A DNA stretch of 64,000 nt from Paracoccus sp. IB05 (GCF_016405985.1 NZ_JAEFCF010000003.1:62001-126000); one strand, 5' to 3'; positions 1 through 8,756 are shown, counted from the first letter of the stretch. A program made the numbers and translations. Notes: a model not told the origin generated them from the sequence alone.

Positions 1-147
1 CGCGATTCCACCGTCGATCTGGTGGCAAAGATCGGCCGCGCCAGCCGGCTGGGCGAACGGTCTCGCGGGGTGCCGGATGCCGGCGCGACCTCTTGCTGCC
101 TGATCCTGACCACGCTGGCGGATGCCGCGCTGAAACGCCTGGCCTGA
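1..147 (+). CDS. DhaL-type kinase domain, C-terminal end only (partial)
   Basis: The first 48 codons of the window read in frame 1 to a TGA at 145-147. They match the C-terminus of DhaL/DAK2 phosphotransfer domains: the segment GRASRLGERS followed by PDAGATSCCLIL resembles the family's conserved lid, normally GRAxYLGERSxGHxDPGATS. The gene begins outside the window, so it may be a stand-alone DhaL or the end of a single-chain DhaK-DhaL kinase. It lies one base before the next gene, which is a second DhaL, so two DhaL domains are encoded in tandem in one operon. Family assignment is fairly secure; the substrate (dihydroxyacetone, erythrulose or another short ketose) is unknown. Confidence 0.75.
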   Translation, partial: RDSTVDLVAKIGRASRLGERSRGVPDAGATSCCLILTTLADAALKRLA

Positions 148-148
148 A

Positions 149-802
149 ATGACCGATCTGAGCGCCGCAGATGTGACCGACCTGTTCCGCACCGTCTCGC
201 TGCGGATCGGCGAGGCACGCGCGGCGCTTGGAGCACTTGATGGCGCCATCGGCGATGGCGACCACGGCAATTCCATGGCCGAAGGCTTTGCCGCCCTGAC
301 CCGGGCGCTCGTCTCCGCAACCCGCGAGGGCAAGGGCGCGGGCGAGCTGTTCCCCATCGCCGCCGAGAGCTTTCTCGACGCGGTGGGCGCCACCACCGGG
401 CCGCTTTACGCCTCGGCCTTCCTGAGCGCCGGGCAGCTTTTCAGCGGCATGGACAGCATTCCCGCCGCCCGCATCCCCGAACTGGTCACCGCCTTCCATG
501 ACGGAATCGCACGGCGCGGCAAGGCGGGCGTCGGCGACAAGACCATGCTCGACGCCTGGCGGCCTGCTGCGCGTGCAGTTGCCGCCGCCGGCCCCGACCC
601 GCTGGCCGCCCTTGCCGCCGCCGAAGCCGCAGCAAGCGAGGGCCGTGATGCCACCCGCGCCATGGTTGCAGCCCTTGGCCGTGCCGCGCGGCTTGGCAGC
701 CGGACACTGGGCCATATCGACCCCGGCGCGGCCTCGGCCGTGATCATCCTCCAGGGCCTGCGCGAAGGCCTCACCGCTCGCCTGGCACGGGGGGCAAGCT
801 GA
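149..802 (+). CDS. DhaL-family subunit of a dihydroxyacetone-type kinase
   Basis: A 217-residue protein with the size and motifs of DhaL, the ADP/nucleotide-binding subunit that phosphorylates a short ketose held by DhaK. The Mg-binding signature IGDGDHG lies at residues 34-40, with aspartates 31, 36 and 38 in the expected pattern. The C-terminal lid reads GRAARLGSRTLGHIDPGAAS. ATG 149 follows the previous DhaL stop by one base. The stop codon overlaps the ATG of the SorC-DhaK fusion (TGATG at 800-804), so the two are probably translationally coupled and form a DhaK-DhaL pair. No PTS DhaM was seen, so whether the phosphate donor is ATP or a PTS protein cannot be told from here. Confidence 0.85.
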   Translation: MTDLSAADVTDLFRTVSLRIGEARAALGALDGAIGDGDHGNSMAEGFAALTRALVSATREGKGAGELFPIAAESFLDAVGATTGPLYASAFLSAGQLFSGMDSIPAARIPELVTAFHDGIARRGKAGVGDKTMLDAWRPAARAVAAAGPDPLAALAAAEAAASEGRDATRAMVAALGRAARLGSRTLGHIDPGAASAVIILQGLREGLTARLARGAS

Positions 803-2853
803 TGGCGGTCAAACCCGAAAGCGGCGTGCTGGCGGAAATGCCGATGCGCTTTGGCGACGATGCGCTCCTCTGGGCCGCCTGGCTTTATTACGAGGACGGG
901 CTGACCCAGAGCGATATCGCGCAGAAGATGGGCCTGTCGCGCGCCTCGGTGAACACCTGGCTGGCCGATGCCCGCGCGCGCGGTCTCGTCAATATCGAGA
1001 TCCAGCCCGAGCACTTTCGGGCGGTCTCTGTTGCGCGCGGTCTGAAGGACCATTTCGGCCTGCATGACTGCCTTGTGATCCCGTCGGAAGGCGACGGAAA
1101 GCCGCTGATCGAACGGCTTGGGCAGGCCGGTGCAATGGTGCTGAAACGGCTGGTGCGGTCGGGCGACACGCTGGCGGTGACCTGGGGGCGGTCGGTGCTG
1201 GCGCTGGCTTCGGCGCTGGATCATCCCGGGCTTGCCGATATCCGCGTGGTTCAGGCCACCGGCTCGACCACGGCACGCATCGCCTGGACGCCCGAAGCCT
1301 GCGCCTCGCGCCTTGCCTCGGCGCTTGGTGCGCGCTGGATCCCGCTGGCAGTGCCCGCGATCGTCTCATCACCCGCGATGCGCGCCATGCTGATGGAAGA
1401 GCCGGTGCTGGCGGAACAGCTTCAGGTTCTCTCCGAGGCCAATCGCATCATCATGGGCATCTCGTCGATGCGACCCGAAAGCACGATCCACAGCTCGGGG
1501 TTCCTCGAAGGCGTCGACCGTCACGCCCATTACCAGGACGCGGTCGGCAGCCTGTTGGGCCGGTTCATCTCGGCCAGGGGCGAGCTGGTCTCGGGGCCGG
1601 TCAATGACCGTACCATCGGGCTGGATCTCGACGGGCTGCGCCGCGTGCCGCAAAAGATCGCGGTGGCGGGCGGTATCGACAAGGTGGCCGCAATCCTTGC
1701 GGCATTGCGCGGCGGGCTGATCGATGTGCTGGTGACCGATGCCGCCACCGCCCGCGGCGTGCTGACCGCCGATGGCTGGCAGGAAAGCAGCCGCCGTCCG
1801 GCCCCTGCTGCGACTGTCCCCACAGCCACCCGCAGCCACGGCAAAAAACTGATAAATGAGGCGCGGAACGCCGTTGATGAAAGCCTCGCCGGCGCGCTGA
1901 TGGCGCATGAGGCGCTGATCAGCCTTGTCCCCGGCACCAGCCGCGCCGTGATGGCGAAGCACGGCCCGCGCCCGGGCAAAGTCGGCATCGTGATCGGCGG
2001 CGGCGCCGGGCATGAGCCGGGCTTCTGGGGCTATGTCGGCCAGGGCCTCGCCGATGCGGCGGTGGTGGGGAATATCTTTGCCGCCCCGCCGCCCGGCCCG
2101 ATCCTGGCCGCCAGCCGCGCCGTCGATGGCGGTGCCGGGCTTTTGTATATCTTCGGCAATTTCTCGGGCGATGTGATGAATTTCGAGATGGCGCGCGAGA
2201 TGGCCGAGGCCGGCGGCATCCCGGTGCGCCAGATCATCACCACCGATGACATTGCCTCGTCAGAACCCGACAGCCGTGGCTCGCGCCGGGGCGTTGCGGG
2301 CAATGTCTTTGTCTTTCGCATCGCGGGCGCGGCCGCGGATCTTGGCGCCTCGCTTGAGGCCTGCGAGGCGGTGACGCGGCGCGCGGCGCAGCGCGTCTAT
2401 ACGATGGGCCTCGCGCTGGAACCCGCCCGCCTGCCCGATACCGGCCGCCCCGGCTACGAGCTGGGCGCGGATGAGATGGAGATCGGCGTCGGTGTCCATG
2501 GCGAGCCCGGGGTGGAGCGGCAGCAGCTGGTCTCTGCCGATGATGCCGCCGATCTGCTGCTGGACCGGATCCTCTCTGAGATGGCGCCGTCGCGCGGTGA
2601 CCGGGTGGCGGTGCTGGTCAATTCGCTGGGCGGGACGCCCGCGATGGAGCTTTACATTCTCACCCGCCGCATCCGGCAGCGCCTGACGGCGCATGGCATC
2701 ACTGTCAGCCACATGCTGGTCGGCCCCTATTACACCTCGCTGGATATGGCGGGCGTCTCGCTCTCGGTCCTGCATCTCGATGATGAGCTGGCGGCGCTGA
2801 TGGACCATCCCTGCGACGCGCCGGCGCTGATGAGCAAAGGGGGCCGCGCATGA
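802..2853 (+). CDS. SorC-family transcriptional regulator fused to a DhaK ketose-kinase subunit
   Basis: This 683-residue protein has two parts. Residues 1-335 are a SorC/DeoR-like sugar-binding regulator with a helix-turn-helix at about 35-56 (TQSDIAQKMGLSRASVNTWL). After a short Pro/Ala-rich linker, residues 347-680 are a complete DhaK domain. It keeps GGGAGHEP with His404, the acid in FSGDVMNFEMA (Asp457) and the ketose-binding histidine in GVGVHGEPG (His566). In DhaK enzymes the last His forms a covalent hemiaminal with dihydroxyacetone. The expected kinase partner DhaL is encoded just upstream with overlapping codons. The fusion may be a kinase, a ketose-sensing repressor/activator, or both. 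Its HTH closely resembles that of the stand-alone SorC at 8853-9827. Similar fusions have been named in genome annotation as bifunctional regulator/DhaK, but I know of no characterised one. Confidence 0.9.
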   Translation: MAVKPESGVLAEMPMRFGDDALLWAAWLYYEDGLTQSDIAQKMGLSRASVNTWLADARARGLVNIEIQPEHFRAVSVARGLKDHFGLHDCLVIPSEGDGKPLIERLGQAGAMVLKRLVRSGDTLAVTWGRSVLALASALDHPGLADIRVVQATGSTTARIAWTPEACASRLASALGARWIPLAVPAIVSSPAMRAMLMEEPVLAEQLQVLSEANRIIMGISSMRPESTIHSSGFLEGVDRHAHYQDAVGSLLGRFISARGELVSGPVNDRTIGLDLDGLRRVPQKIAVAGGIDKVAAILAALRGGLIDVLVTDAATARGVLTADGWQESSRRPAPAATVPTATRSHGKKLINEARNAVDESLAGALMAHEALISLVPGTSRAVMAKHGPRPGKVGIVIGGGAGHEPGFWGYVGQGLADAAVVGNIFAAPPPGPILAASRAVDGGAGLLYIFGNFSGDVMNFEMAREMAEAGGIPVRQIITTDDIASSEPDSRGSRRGVAGNVFVFRIAGAAADLGASLEACEAVTRRAAQRVYTMGLALEPARLPDTGRPGYELGADEMEIGVGVHGEPGVERQQLVSADDAADLLLDRILSEMAPSRGDRVAVLVNSLGGTPAMELYILTRRIRQRLTAHGITVSHMLVGPYYTSLDMAGVSLSVLHLDDELAALMDHPCDAPALMSKGGRA

Positions 2854-2917
2854 GCCGCTGCCGCGCCGGAAACCGGATCAGAAAACTGGCCACACAACAG
2901 GCCACACAACAGGCCCA

Positions 2918-2949
2918 TGACATACGACAGCAAGCATTGACATTTGTCA
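2918..2949 (+). promoter_or_regulatory. Candidate SorC-family operator, paired boxes 20 bp apart, before the transporter operon
   Basis: Two related 12-mers, TGACATACGACA (2918-2929) and TGACATTTGTCA (2938-2949), start 20 bp apart, about two helical turns on the same DNA face. The second is itself an inverted repeat TGACA-TT-TGTCA. The pair lies between the SorC-DhaK gene and the permease start at 3020, where a promoter for the transporter operon would sit. The same two-box layout is found at 9923-9954. The assignment to the SorC regulators is inference from position and shared architecture. Confidence 0.6.
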
Positions 2950-3019
2950 CGGGCCAGTGTCGATATACAGAACCGGATCAGGGCGCGCCGTCTGCCCCTG
3001 CCCCGGCGGGAGGAAGACC

Positions 3020-4003
3020 GTGATCAAGACCGCTGACCGCCAGACCGTGTTTCTGGCCCTGATCAATGTGATTGTGCTGGTGGCAGGCGCCCTGCTGGCC
3101 GGGGCGAATTTCGTTGACAGCTATAATCTGCAGGTGATGGCCGCGCAGGTGCCGGAACTGGGCCTGCTGGCGCTTGGCGTCGCGCTGGCGATGATTTCCG
3201 GCAATGGCGGCATCGACCTTTCCGGGATCGCGCTGGCGAACCTTGCCGGCATCACCGCCTTTCTGGTCGCAAGCCGCATCCTGCCCCCGGGCGATGCGCC
3301 TATGGCTTTCTCCTGGACTTTCGCCGGCATCGCGCTTTGCGTCGGTCTGGCCGGCGGGCTGATCAACGGGCTGATGATCGCCTATACCGGGCTGACGCCG
3401 CTGATCGCGACGCTTGGCACCCAGCTTCTGTTCACCGGGATCGCGGTCTGGCTGACCAATGGCTCTTCTGTGAGCCTCGGCTATATCCCGCCGCTGGATG
3501 ATTTCGGCAATCTGCCGGTGCTGGGTGTGCCGCTGTGTTTCGCGCTGTTCGTGCTGATCGCGGGGCTGATCGGCTATCTGCTGCGCTTCACCCCCTTCGG
3601 CGTCAAGCTGATGCTGCTGGGATCGAATGAGAAAGCCGCCCGCTATGGCGGTATCCCGGTGAAGCGGATGATCGTCATCACCTATGCGATCTGCGGCATC
3701 CTCGCCTCGGTCGCGGGCATCGTGATCGCATCGCGCGCGGGCTCGGTGAAATGGGATTACGGCAGCTCTTACGTGCTGATCGCCATCCTGATCGCGGTCT
3801 TGGGCGGTGTTAAACCCGAAGGCGGATATGGCCGCGTCCTGTGCGTCCTGCTGGCCGCCACCGCATTGCAGATGCTGTCGAGCCTTTTCAACTTCCTCGG
3901 CATCTCGAACTTCTTCCGCGATCTGGCCTGGGGGGTGCTGCTTCTGGCGCTGCTGGCCTCGGCGCGGGTGGATCTGTCGTACTGGTTCCGACCGGCGCGA
4001 TAA
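3020..4003 (+). CDS. Sugar ABC transporter permease (RbsC/LsrC type)
   Basis: A hydrophobic protein of about 327 residues of the ribose/AI-2/xylose permease family, with the helix-rich pattern and the conserved ISGNGGIDLSG, LIATLGTQLLFTG and GSNEKAARYGGIPV segments near cytoplasmic loops. The frame is open from 2957, but a GTG at 3020 preceded by GGGAGGAAG gives a much better start and removes a polar, non-membrane leader. It is the first gene of an operon permease, binding protein, ATPase, second permease, kinase, so the two permeases are separated by the binding protein and ATPase. It forms the inner-membrane channel, probably as a heterodimer with the product of 6754-7773. Confidence 0.88.
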   Translation: MIKTADRQTVFLALINVIVLVAGALLAGANFVDSYNLQVMAAQVPELGLLALGVALAMISGNGGIDLSGIALANLAGITAFLVASRILPPGDAPMAFSWTFAGIALCVGLAGGLINGLMIAYTGLTPLIATLGTQLLFTGIAVWLTNGSSVSLGYIPPLDDFGNLPVLGVPLCFALFVLIAGLIGYLLRFTPFGVKLMLLGSNEKAARYGGIPVKRMIVITYAICGILASVAGIVIASRAGSVKWDYGSSYVLIAILIAVLGGVKPEGGYGRVLCVLLAATALQMLSSLFNFLGISNFFRDLAWGVLLLALLASARVDLSYWFRPAR

Positions 4004-4080
4004 CGGATGCGGCGCCGGCCCCGCAGGGCAGGCCGGATCGCTGCAAGACAAATGCCCCTGAAAACCGGAGGAGGACTACC

Positions 4081-5082
4081 ATGAAAACACTCGCGAAACT
4101 GGCCGGAAGCGCCATGATCGCCGGTGCGATGGTCGCAGGCGCGGCCATGGCCCAGGACAAGCAGTCGATCACCACCGTGGTCAAGATCACCGGCGAAGGC
4201 TGGTTCGTGCGGATGGATGAAGGCGTGAAAGCGTTTGACGCCGACAATGAGGCCATCGACGCGGTTCAGGTCGGCCCGGCTCAGGCCGATGCCGCACAAC
4301 AGGCCCGCATCATCGAAGACCTCGTGGCCAAAGGCGTCTCGGCCATCGCGGTCGTGCCGATGGACCCGGCGGCTCTTGAAGGCGTGCTGCGGCGTGCCCA
4401 GGCCCGTGGCATCAAGGTCATCGCGCATGAAGGCGACAGCATCGTCAACGCCGATGCCGATATCGAAGCCTTCGACAACGCAGCCTTCGGCCGCAAGATC
4501 AATGACGGCCTTGCGGAATGCATGGGCGGTGAGGGCAAATGGACGAGCTTTGTCGGCTCGCTCGGCAGCCTGACCCATAACATCTGGGCCGATGCCGGTG
4601 CTGAAAGCGCCGCAGCAAACCACCCGGGCATGGAGCTGGTCGCAGCCAAGAACGAGTCGTTCAACGACGCGAACAAGGCCTATGACAAGGCAAAAGAAAT
4701 CCTGCGTGCCTATCCGGATATCAAAGGCTTCCAGGGTTCGTCGGCCATCGATGTGATCGGCATCGGCCGTGCGGTTGAAGAGGCCGGCCTTGTCGGCAAG
4801 GTCTGCGTCTATGGCCTCGGCCTTCCGAAAGACACCGGCCCCTATCTCGAATCCGGTGCGGTCAACCGCATCTATTTCTGGGATCCGAAAGATGCGGGCT
4901 ATGTCATGAATGTCGTCGCCGCCAAAGTGCTGGCCGGCGAGGAAATCGCCGATGGCGCCGATCTCGGCGTGCCGGGCTATAACGCCGTCACCGTGACGCA
5001 GGGCCCGGGCAAGGGCATCATCATCCAGGGCGCTGCCTGGGTTGATGTCGGCAAAGACGAATACAAGAACTACCCGTTCTGA
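4081..5082 (+). CDS. Periplasmic sugar-binding protein of ABC transporter (RbsB/LsrB type)
   Basis: A 333-residue binding protein. It starts at ATG 4081 behind a strong GGAGGAGG site and has a signal peptide ending near AGAAMA-QD. The mature protein follows the type I periplasmic-binding-protein fold: KITGEGWFVRMDEG at the N-terminus, DLVAKGVSAIAVVPMDPAAL, then HEGDS and GVPGYNAVTV. These segments resemble proteins annotated as autoinducer-2/LsrB-like binding proteins, but the ligand cannot be read from sequence. Its neighbours suggest a polyol, tetrose or small ketose. A strong hairpin just downstream (5109-5140) may keep its message more abundant than that of the ATPase. Confidence 0.88.
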   Translation: MKTLAKLAGSAMIAGAMVAGAAMAQDKQSITTVVKITGEGWFVRMDEGVKAFDADNEAIDAVQVGPAQADAAQQARIIEDLVAKGVSAIAVVPMDPAALEGVLRRAQARGIKVIAHEGDSIVNADADIEAFDNAAFGRKINDGLAECMGGEGKWTSFVGSLGSLTHNIWADAGAESAAANHPGMELVAAKNESFNDANKAYDKAKEILRAYPDIKGFQGSSAIDVIGIGRAVEEAGLVGKVCVYGLGLPKDTGPYLESGAVNRIYFWDPKDAGYVMNVVAAKVLAGEEIADGADLGVPGYNAVTVTQGPGKGIIIQGAAWVDVGKDEYKNYPF

Positions 5083-5108
5083 TCTGCCCTCCCTGACCGG
5101 ACAACCAG

Positions 5109-5140
5109 GCGAAGGCGCGGCATTCTGCCCGCGCCTTCGC
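5109..5140 (+). terminator. Intra-operon hairpin after the binding-protein gene
   Basis: Perfect 12-bp inverted repeat GCGAAGGCGCGG / CCGCGCCTTCGC with an 8-nt loop, in the 82-nt gap between the binding-protein stop and the ATPase start. It has no T-run, so it looks more like an mRNA-stabilising or partially terminating stem than a full terminator. Such stems are common after periplasmic binding-protein genes, where they adjust stoichiometry. Confidence 0.65.
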
Positions 5141-5164
5141 ATTCCCAAGCTAAGGACGACCGCG

Positions 5165-6757
5165 ATGCAATCGCAGCCAGGCCAGACCAACCAATCCACC
5201 GGCCAGAAGCCCTTTCTGGAAATCCGCAACCTGCGGAAATCCTTCGGCGGCGTGCAGGCGCTGAAAGATGTCAGCCTCACGCTGGAGGCGGGCCAGATTT
5301 ACCATCTGATGGGCGAGAATGGCTGCGGCAAATCCACCCTGATCAAGATCGTCTCGGGCGCACAGAATGCGACCTCGGGGCAGATCTTCATCGATGGCGA
5401 GGCCACCGGCCCGCTGGCCGGCGATATCGGGGCCATTGGTGCGCTGAAGGCCGGGATCGAGACCGTCTACCAGGATCTCTCCCTGTTGCCGAACCTGTCG
5501 GTGGCGGAAAATATCGCGCTGACCGGCCAGCTGGTCGCGGCGGGCGGGCGTCTGGCGCGGCGGCTGAAACGGGCGGAGCTTTTCGCCACTGCCGCCAAAG
5601 CCCTGGCCGAGGTGCATCTGCCGACCGACCCTGCCTTCCTCACACGCCGCACCGATACTTTGCCGCTCGCGACCCGCCAGCTCGTGGCCATTGCCCGCGC
5701 CATCGCGGCCTCGGCGCGGCTGGTCATCATGGATGAACCCACCACCTCGCTGACCCGGCAGGAGGTCGAGAACCTGCTTTCCGTGGTGCGCCGCCTTCTT
5801 GACCAGGGCGTGACGGTGCTCTTCGTGACCCATAAGCTCGACGAGGTGAAATCGCTGGGCGGGCACGCGATCATCATGCGCGACGGCCTGAAAGTGGCGG
5901 AACGCGAGGTCGCCACCACCAATAAATCCGAGATCAGTCAGCTGATGACCGGCCGCGAGATTTCCGAGGCGCGCTACCGGACCGAACCAAAAATCGGCGA
6001 GGGGCTGCTGGAGGTCGAGACCCTCACACAGACAAACGCCTTCCGGAACCTGTCGCTGAGCCTGCGCAAGGGCGAGATCCTCGGCATCACCGGGCTTCTC
6101 GATTCCGGCCGCAATGAACTGGCACTGGCGCTGTCGGGTGTGCGCCCGGCAAGCAGCGGCGCGATCCGGCTGGAAGGCAAATCCGTCTGGCCGAAAACCC
6201 CCGGCGAGGCGATCCGGGACGGCATCGGCTATGTCCCCGAAGACCGCCTGACCGAAGGGCTGTTTCTGGAAAAACCGATCCAGGACAATGTGACCCTGCC
6301 GGTGCTTGACCGGCTGAAAAACGCAATCGGCATGATCAGCCCGAAACGCGCGCGCAAACTGGCCGAAGACCAGATTGCCGGCCTCCAGGTCGTGGCACCG
6401 AATGTCGCGGCCCCGGTGCAGTCGCTCTCGGGTGGCAATCAGCAGCGCGTGCTGATCGGGCGCTGGCTGACGATTGAACCACGCCTTCTGATCCTGCACG
6501 GCCCGACGGTCGGTGTCGATGTCGGGTCGAAAGACACCATCTTCCGCATCATCCAGCGCCTTGCGGATGAGGGGATGGGCGTCATCATCATCTCGGATGA
6601 CCTGCCCGAGCTTTTGCAGAATTGCGACCGCATCGCCGTGATGCGCCAGGGCGCGATTGCCGCAACCTATGACGCGGCGACCACCAGCGAAGATCGCCTC
6701 TATCAGACAATGGCCGGCGCAGCGCCCGCCGTCACAGACCTGGAAATGCCAGCATGA
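5165..6757 (+). CDS. Sugar ABC transporter ATP-binding protein (RbsA type, two domains)
   Basis: A tandem ATPase of 530 residues from ATG 5165 (AAGGAC upstream). The open frame extends to 5042 but that part overlaps the binding protein. The first domain has a canonical Walker A GENGCGKST (residues 50-58), a signature read as LPLATRQLVAIARA, and Walker B VIMDEPTTSL. The second has the degenerate Walker A GLLDSGRNEL, the signature SLSGGNQQRVLIGRWL, and GPTVGVDVGSK in the Walker B region. This one-intact, one-degenerate arrangement is typical of RbsA/XylG/LsrA. It powers the transporter made by the flanking permeases. The stop overlaps the next ATG (ATGA), so translation is coupled. Confidence 0.92.
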   Translation: MQSQPGQTNQSTGQKPFLEIRNLRKSFGGVQALKDVSLTLEAGQIYHLMGENGCGKSTLIKIVSGAQNATSGQIFIDGEATGPLAGDIGAIGALKAGIETVYQDLSLLPNLSVAENIALTGQLVAAGGRLARRLKRAELFATAAKALAEVHLPTDPAFLTRRTDTLPLATRQLVAIARAIAASARLVIMDEPTTSLTRQEVENLLSVVRRLLDQGVTVLFVTHKLDEVKSLGGHAIIMRDGLKVAEREVATTNKSEISQLMTGREISEARYRTEPKIGEGLLEVETLTQTNAFRNLSLSLRKGEILGITGLLDSGRNELALALSGVRPASSGAIRLEGKSVWPKTPGEAIRDGIGYVPEDRLTEGLFLEKPIQDNVTLPVLDRLKNAIGMISPKRARKLAEDQIAGLQVVAPNVAAPVQSLSGGNQQRVLIGRWLTIEPRLLILHGPTVGVDVGSKDTIFRIIQRLADEGMGVIIISDDLPELLQNCDRIAVMRQGAIAATYDAATTSEDRLYQTMAGAAPAVTDLEMPA

Positions 6758-7773
6758 CCGACGTCCCCGCTTCCGCCGCAACCCCGGGTCTGCCCGCGCG
6801 CCTCTGGGATCTGATGGGCCGCCGGCCCGAGCTCTTCACCCTTGCCCTGATCGTGGTGACGGTGATCGGCGTGGCCATTGCGAACCCGAATTTCTTCGCG
6901 ATGAACAATGTCTTCGACATTCTGCGCGCCTCGGTGGTGCGGGGGATCTTTGCGATGGGCGTGCTTGTGGTGCTGGCCGCAGGCGGCATCGACGTCTCCT
7001 TCACTGCCATCGCGGCCTTTGTGATGTATGCGCTGACCATGCTGGTCACCAATATCTTTCCGGGCATGCCGCTTTGGGTGATCCTGCCGCTGGCGGCCCT
7101 GGGCGGCGCGGTCTTTGGCGTGATCAACGGGCTTTTGGTGCATTCCCTGCGCGCACCCTCGCTGATCGTCACCATCGGCACGCAATATATCATCCGCTCG
7201 GCGCTTCTGACCTTTGTCGGGACAGCGCTGTTCATGAACCTGCCCGCCTCGATGGAGGCCTTCGGCAAGGCCTCCCTCATCACCTGGACCGGCGGTACCG
7301 GGGTGATCTCGACCCTGCCTGCGACCGTTCTGGTGCTGGTCGTGGTTGCCTTCGCCACCTGGTTCATCCTTGAACGCACCCTGATGGGCCGCGCGATCTT
7401 TGCCTCGGGCGGCAATCCGGGGATCGCAGAACGCCTTGGCTTCAACCTCTTCCATATCCGGCTGTTCGTGTTCGGCTGGGCGGGACTGCTGGCTGGTATC
7501 GCGGGCATCGTGCATGTTGCCTCGAACCGTCTCGCGAACCCCTTTGACCTTGCCGGGATGGAGCTGGAGATCATCGCAGCCGTGGTGCTTGGCGGCGCGC
7601 GGATCACCGGCGGCTCGGGGACCGTGATCGGCACGCTGCTCGGTGTGCTGCTGATCACGCTGGTGAGCAATGTTCTGGTCTTCGTGGGCATCCCCTCGAC
7701 GCTGCAGCTTGCCATTGTCGGCATCTTCATCCTGATCGCCGGCACCATTTTCGCGCTGCGCCAACGCAACTGA
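6754..7773 (+). CDS. Sugar ABC transporter permease, second subunit
   Basis: A 339-residue hydrophobic permease of the RbsC/LsrD family, overlapping the ATPase gene by four bases. Visible family segments are LAAGGIDVSFTAIAAF, LIVTIGTQYIIRSALL, FASGGNPGIAERLGFN and VVLGGARITGGSGTVIGTLLG. It is divergent from the first permease at 3020, so the pore is probably a heterodimer, as in the Lsr and rhamnose (RhaP/RhaQ) systems. Confidence 0.9.
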   Translation: MTDVPASAATPGLPARLWDLMGRRPELFTLALIVVTVIGVAIANPNFFAMNNVFDILRASVVRGIFAMGVLVVLAAGGIDVSFTAIAAFVMYALTMLVTNIFPGMPLWVILPLAALGGAVFGVINGLLVHSLRAPSLIVTIGTQYIIRSALLTFVGTALFMNLPASMEAFGKASLITWTGGTGVISTLPATVLVLVVVAFATWFILERTLMGRAIFASGGNPGIAERLGFNLFHIRLFVFGWAGLLAGIAGIVHVASNRLANPFDLAGMELEIIAAVVLGGARITGGSGTVIGTLLGVLLITLVSNVLVFVGIPSTLQLAIVGIFILIAGTIFALRQRN

Positions 7774-7811
7774 GCAAGGCGCGGCTGAACAACCTTCCGG
7801 GAGGAACCACC

Positions 7812-8756
7812 ATGAGCCATGATGTTTCGGTCATCGGCCTTTATATCCTTGACGTGCTGGGGCGGCCGGTCGATGCGATCCCGCCCGGCGGCTCGGTCGC
7901 CTTTATCGACGAAATCCGCCTGACCGTGGCCGGTACCGCCGGCGGTACCGTGGTCGATCTGGCGAAACACGGGCTGAACTGCCTTGCGGTCGGTGCGGTT
8001 GGTGACGACGAAAAGGCCGATTTCGTGCTGGCGACGCTGGCGCGGTTCGGGGTCGACACGACCCAGATGCAGCGCCTTGCGGGCGTGCCAACCTCGGCCT
8101 CGATCCTGAATATCCGCCGGAATGGCGAGCGCCCTGCCCTGCATCAGCGCGGCGCGTCGGATCATTTCGACATCATCCCCGAAACGCTGGATGCGGTGCT
8201 GGCCGCCCCGATCATCCATCTCGGCGGCACCGGTCTGCTGGCGAAACTCGATGGGGAGCCGAGCGCGAAGCTTCTGGCCGAGGCCAAGCGGCGCGGGCGG
8301 ACGACCACCTTTGACCTCCTTGGCGCGGATGACAATACGATCAGCCTCGTCGCGCCGCTGTTCCCGCATATCGATTACTTCATGCCCTCGGTCGAAGAAG
8401 CCCAGGCGATTTCCGGCGCGACGACGGTCGAGGGCGCGGGGCGCTTCTTCCTCGATCGCGGGGTGAAACAATGCGTCTTTACGCTTGGCGGGGATGGCGT
8501 CTGTTTCATGGATAACAAGGGCGCCGTGGTTCGCCAGCCGGCATTTGAGATTGAGGTGGTCGATACCACCGGCTGCGGCGATGCCTTCGACGCGGGCTTC
8601 ATCACCGCGCTGCATCATAAAATGGATCTGAAAACCGCGCTGAATTTCGCCCAGGCGACGGCGGCGCTGGTGGCGACCGGGCTCGGGTCAGATGCGGGTG
8701 TGCAGTCGTTCGACCATACGCTTGAGTTCATGAATACGGCGAAAGTCAAGGGCTGA
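7812..8756 (+). CDS. PfkB-family carbohydrate kinase
   Basis: A 314-residue cytoplasmic sugar kinase of the ribokinase/PfkB family, starting at ATG 7812 behind GGGAGG. The N-terminal GG-type region reads TVAGTAGGTVVDLAKHGL. The C-terminal signature DTTGCGDAFDAGF spans residues 251-263, with catalytic base Asp257 in the GxGD motif. It is the last gene of the transporter operon, 38 bp after the permease, and presumably phosphorylates the imported sugar or a derivative. Substrate is unassigned: ribose, fructose-like ketoses and deoxysugars all occur in this family. Confidence 0.88.
   Translation: MSHDVSVIGLYILDVLGRPVDAIPPGGSVAFIDEIRLTVAGTAGGTVVDLAKHGLNCLAVGAVGDDEKADFVLATLARFGVDTTQMQRLAGVPTSASILNIRRNGERPALHQRGASDHFDIIPETLDAVLAAPIIHLGGTGLLAKLDGEPSAKLLAEAKRRGRTTTFDLLGADDNTISLVAPLFPHIDYFMPSVEEAQAISGATTVEGAGRFFLDRGVKQCVFTLGGDGVCFMDNKGAVVRQPAFEIEVVDTTGCGDAFDAGFITALHHKMDLKTALNFAQATAALVATGLGSDAGVQSFDHTLEFMNTAKVKG

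Noticed and set aside
3769-5280. Minus-strand frame of 503 codons opposite the binding protein and hairpin
   Set aside because: A high-GC shadow frame; the plus strand has signal peptide, ribosome sites and family motifs.
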